Positions 60,302-64,000 of a stretch of DNA of 64,000 nucleotides are shown here, one piece after another. This stretch comes from Lethocerus indicus. Its lineage: Eukaryota; Arthropoda; Insecta; Hemiptera; Belostomatidae. Made by a program: the position numbers and the translations under genes. The notes under the pieces are model-generated. The model was not told the DNA's origin and ran no database searches. It worked only from the letters and a program-made list of their open reading frames with translations. The stretch lies in contig JACDQD010000009.1 of the NCBI GenBank assembly GCA_019843655.1, positions 4,053,204 to 4,117,203 on the forward strand, written 5' to 3'. The stretch's first letter is position 1, and each line of letters opens with the position of its first letter.

Positions 60302-63300
60302 TGGAATCGAACCGCGGATAGGTTCGGGGTGTTTGTGTTGGACCGTCTAGAAGGGTACACAGCCGGAGCTGTGTTTGGCTCGCCCACTTATTCCCACTCG
60401 ATGCAAATGCACTGTCTGTGTCCCACCGGAGAGGGCTCCTCCCAACGCCCCCGCCCCAATTCTCCCCGGACGCCGCTCAAATCGGCTCTCTGTCTATTAT
60501 TGTGGACTCGCCCAAGGGAAAAGAAAGAAAAAGGGGAGAGGCATCTCCTAGCATTTTTATAGCAGGGAGGAAATCGGGTCTATAAAAAGTAGTCGGCTTA
60601 TTAGGTTGTATATTGTTTCATTGGCAAATTCCCTGATTCAGTTCTTACGTACAGTTTTTTTACATTGAATTTTTGTCATTTAGATAATATTTCAGTTTCC
60701 CCGTGTCCGTATCGTTCTACAAAACATCAAATGTGTTATAGACGATAATATTTCATCCGTTCTGTATAAAGTCTCCCATTGATAAATTCCCATCCGGGGG
60801 ATTCTTTTCCTCTGAATGAACGCGTCTTTCAATTCGCCGTGTTAAATCTTAATACCGGAGCGCAAGCAGAAACTGTCCGCGCGGACATGTAGGTTTAATA
60901 GCCTGTTTTGAGGTTGTGTCGGACTGTATTAGACGGTCCCATTCAGGGCGCCTACTTAGAGATAGAGATCTCTTAGTGGTGTTTTACCTTTGCTTGTTGG
61001 AGGCTCAAAACCACTAGGGAATGCCATTAGACGCAGGGCCCGGACCACCCTCGCCCCCTGCCACCCTTCCCCGATTTTCACCGGCATCGGCCTCCTGTAT
61101 CTCTCTTTTGCCCCGACAGTTTACGCTCGCAGTTGTTCTTTGTAACCGGAAACCCTTCGGGCCAAATTAATTGCTTATCGATCGGGGTCCTCTTAAAGGC
61201 CCGGCCTACCGGGTAAAAATAATTCGCGCGTCGAGTCATTTTTGTCGTTCAAATTTTAAGCCATACTCCGGGTTGTGTCATGAGTACGGACTCTTTGCTA
61301 ATTAAAATAAATGAATACTATAATTTTTCCTTTTCCCTGAAATTGAGTTGACCTGAGAAAACGAGTCTAGGAATCATTAATCCTAATTAATTAAATATCA
61401 GTTTTACTGATTATTTTCTTCGATTGCTAATACTATATCTATTCAATAGAATGGATTGTTTTTTATTTGATTTTAATATATGTTATTTCGCACAATTTTC
61501 TTTCGCGTGTTCCTAATTATGTGGTACTCAGACATTAGAGTTAGGCACTTATCATCAGCCAAGATATTAAAAGCCTTTCGTTTTCGCTTTTAATTAGTTG
61601 CTGGGAAGGCTTCATCGGCTTCGCGCTTATCCCCTGGAATCGGCCCCCGAGAGATATATTTTCGGTGCCTCTCTCCGATTCGGTATCCGCCCGAATGTCG
61701 GTAACCGACCGGGTTTTAGCCCGGGAAAAAGTCTCCTCCTAAGGGGGTAACCCGAGTTATTAAAGGGAGTGACGCAACATCAAAGGGACGCCGCTGTATA
61801 AAGGAGTAAGGGATTCCTTTGGAGCCGGTTTCTCGTGTTAGACACCCACCCCCGCCCCCTTCGAAAAGGCCGCGAGACAACGGCCTCCCACTTGAAACTT
61901 ACGTGCCTTCTTGACGTCGGTTTACCGCATAACAAACCTAAAGGCCGGATGTTTCTGCTTTACAAACATCCCTTAGGTATTCACTGCCTGAATGTGGTGG
62001 GGTCCCCGTCACTTATAGGTGCCATTTGATCCAATTTTTTCGTAACAAAAAACGAAAAATTCGTTAAATGCAACTTGATATAACATGATTTCACGGATCG
62101 GGTAATATATATTTTATTGTTACGCTGCAAAAAGTTTAACCTTTTTTTATTGTACAGTAAAAAATATGTAGGTACAATTACGGTATGTTTATTCCCTGTG
62201 CACCTTGATATAGCACGATGAAGTGTGTATTCAACACTATTTGATATAAGATAATTAAATGATAAACATCATTGTACGTACTGACGTGGAGAGTTATTCC
62301 TGTCTACAGTATACACAATTAGTTTGAGAAACGATCATTGAGTTCTTCAATGCCTCGATAAAAATGAATTTGCCGGGATGCGTATTTATTTTTAAATATA
62401 ATCCTCTTACTCTACTCACACTCCGCGGTCTGTTTTAAAGCGAATGCGTAACTATAACAGGAGGGAAGATGTATAATGTATGTATTTAGTGAGGGTTGGG
62501 ATGGGCGGCGCAGTGTGTACTGTGTATATACAGATTGGATGGCTGTCTGGGAACTTGCTCCATCTACATGCTAATCGGATGCCTTATTCCTCCCCTCGGT
62601 CCCTACCCCGTTCCATATATAACCGTCTACTCCTACCGCTCCTCGGCTTCTTCCTTTCGTGGACTCGGGACTGTAATATTTTTCAGCGCCGAATGGCGTT
62701 TTATTAAAATCGGACGACCGTTTGGAAACTACTCCAGTAGTTTCAATTAACGCCAGTGCTCGTTGGAATAACCGGGCGATAAACCCCTATAAGGTGTAAA
62801 GTGAACCTAACACCCTCCCTTTTGCCTTGGTGTGCTTGGAGCACACTTCAGTTGTAAATCTGAATAAAAACCTGTAAACCCTGTTAGCTTTGGAACCCGC
62901 AAAATACACTGCATTCCGCTAAAACTTAATTGCGCTCCATATAAAGTTGTGGAAAGCAACCCCATCTAAATGAGAGCCTCAAGAATTCACCGAAGACCTG
63001 CGGGCGCTCAATACCTTTTGATAGATAATCTACATTCGATCGAAGAATAAACATTTGTATTACTTTGCAAAACTACATAGGCGCCTTTCTCGTTTCTTGT
63101 TTATTTGTTTCGTTAATTTTGCATTAATATAATAAAATATTTTTCAGCAAATTTCTGTGAAGGCAAATTTTATAAATTAGCTCGAACAAGGCGCAATAGT
63201 TCTAACTTAACTCTTTTCCACTTAGCTTCGTCACTGAGCGGATTTTCTCCGCCTGGCTAGAGTAGAACAATCAAAATAAAATTATCGATCCTTAGGAACA

Positions 63301-63865
63301 AATATTCTTAATATAATATATTTATTTATTTCGATTATGATTATTTTTATTTAATGCAATTGTGTAATTGTAGGGCTAGACATTGACTCGAGGACAAAGA
63401 ATCCCGTTTGAATAGGCGATTTTGTTGTTTTCACAGCGGTTTGGTTTTGGTAGCGTCGGTTAGGGGCCCCGGGGTTTGGTTTGTCGGGGTCGGGGGTCCC
63501 CTCGGGTTATCAATCACTATTGTCAGTCGGGTCCGCCCACTCTGTACTCATGTTTCCAACAAATGGACGATGGCGTTTTGACAAATTAATTGTATTTCCA
63601 GATTTGTCGATGTTTACCCGACGCCCTGACGTTTCGCCGTCGGGCCCCGGGGTAGGAGGAGGGCGCGACCCCCACTTATATACACGCGCTGTCCACTCTG
63701 CCAGTAAACTGTATTTTATGGAAATCCCTCGATTAGTCCGGTCAATGGATCCTTGAGATATACCGCATAATCGAAAACCACTAACTAATCAAACTTAGGC
63801 GATTGAAATGATTATGATGAATCCTGAAAACTGTAAAAAAAGCCTTAGTGGAAATGTACCTAGAT
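60302..63865. other. Non-coding stretch with CpG-rich islets
   Basis: CpG-rich islets at about 60260-60560, 60800-61260, 61600-62030, 62480-62800 and 63420-63720 lie in AT-rich DNA. TATA-like words occur inside or beside islets at 61797 (TATAAAG), 62616 (TATATAACC) and about 63677 (TATATAC). Short open frames follow the islets and have no motifs. Confidence 0.45.
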
Positions 63866-63905
63866 ATACCAAAATATACTTAATATATAATTAAGTATAT
63901 AGGTA
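63866..63905. repeat. AT-rich extended hairpin
   Basis: ATATACTTAAT (63874-63884) pairs with ATTAAGTATAT (63890-63900) around a 5-nt loop. An outer TACC/GGTA (63867-63870 with 63902-63905) extends the stem after a small internal loop. It is mostly A-T pairs, so thermodynamically weak. Confidence 0.65.
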
Positions 63906-64000
63906 TTTTTAAAAAATGGTGATTTAAACGTTATTATGTTAAAAAACTTTCTTAATTTCAATTAAACCTTAAAAACGACCAGTAGACTGAAGGCACTGTC
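63906..64000. other. AT-rich end of window
   Basis: No gene, repeat or signal was recognised up to the window edge. Confidence 0.5.

Noticed and set aside
60295..60325. Minus-strand GGTTCGATTCC B-box-like word
   Set aside because: The sequence upstream on the minus strand has no D arm or anticodon arm.

Overview
Organism and setting. The window reads as non-coding DNA from a eukaryotic, probably arthropod (most likely insect), nuclear genome. An AT-rich matrix is interrupted by short GC- and CpG-rich islets. There are very long perfect (TC)n, (GA)n and (TA)n microsatellites, degenerate dispersed repeats and metazoan-type splice signals. CpG is not visibly depleted, which argues against a heavily methylated vertebrate genome. 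The taxon is an inference from base composition and repeat content only; I recognise no protein that would fix it.

Coding content. I found no convincing protein-coding gene. The longest open frames (170 aa at 11277-11789 on +, 161 aa at 50804-51289 on -, 173 aa across a GA microsatellite at 44692-45213) resemble no family I know and look like chance or low-complexity frames. The best splicing evidence is on the + strand. A near-perfect recursive splice site (polypyrimidine-CAG|GTAAGT) lies at 21102-21127, with a second donor 42 nt downstream. A 90-nt candidate internal exon with good acceptor and donor lies at 53131-53220. The simplest reading is that much of the window is a very long intron (or introns) of a + strand gene whose main exons lie outside, but this is not proven.

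Layout. 1-5.8 kb: anonymous DNA with a short (TC)n and a GC-only hairpin. 5.8-6.3 kb: first copy of an unidentified dispersed repeat (R1). 8.5-9.1 kb: GC islet with a G4 motif. 10.0 kb: inverted copy of a second repeat family (R2). 13.8-14.5 kb: the largest purine/GC-rich block. 17.2 kb: four tandem hairpins. 21.1 kb: recursive splice site. 24.0-24.5 kb: (TC)n followed by a dense cluster of transcription-factor-like sites. 28.8-29.3 kb: degenerate tandem pair and a 27-bp alternating purine/pyrimidine tract. 34.0, 36.8 and 57.3 kb: further R2 copies. 39.0 kb: three clustered palindromes. 41.4-42.0 kb: degenerate tandem repeat. 44.0-45.2 kb: (TC)75 and (GA)68 in inverted arrangement, with a G4 next to the second. 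46.2 kb: (TA)24. 50.3-50.6 kb: conserved-element-like sequence. 51.4-51.8 kb: second R1 copy. 53.1 kb: candidate exon. 53.8 kb: strong hairpin. 54.0-54.6 kb: GC islet with two canonical G4 motifs. The remainder is anonymous.

How it fits together. No pathway can be described. The supportable content is repeat biology, DNA and RNA secondary structure, splice-like signals and candidate regulatory clusters.
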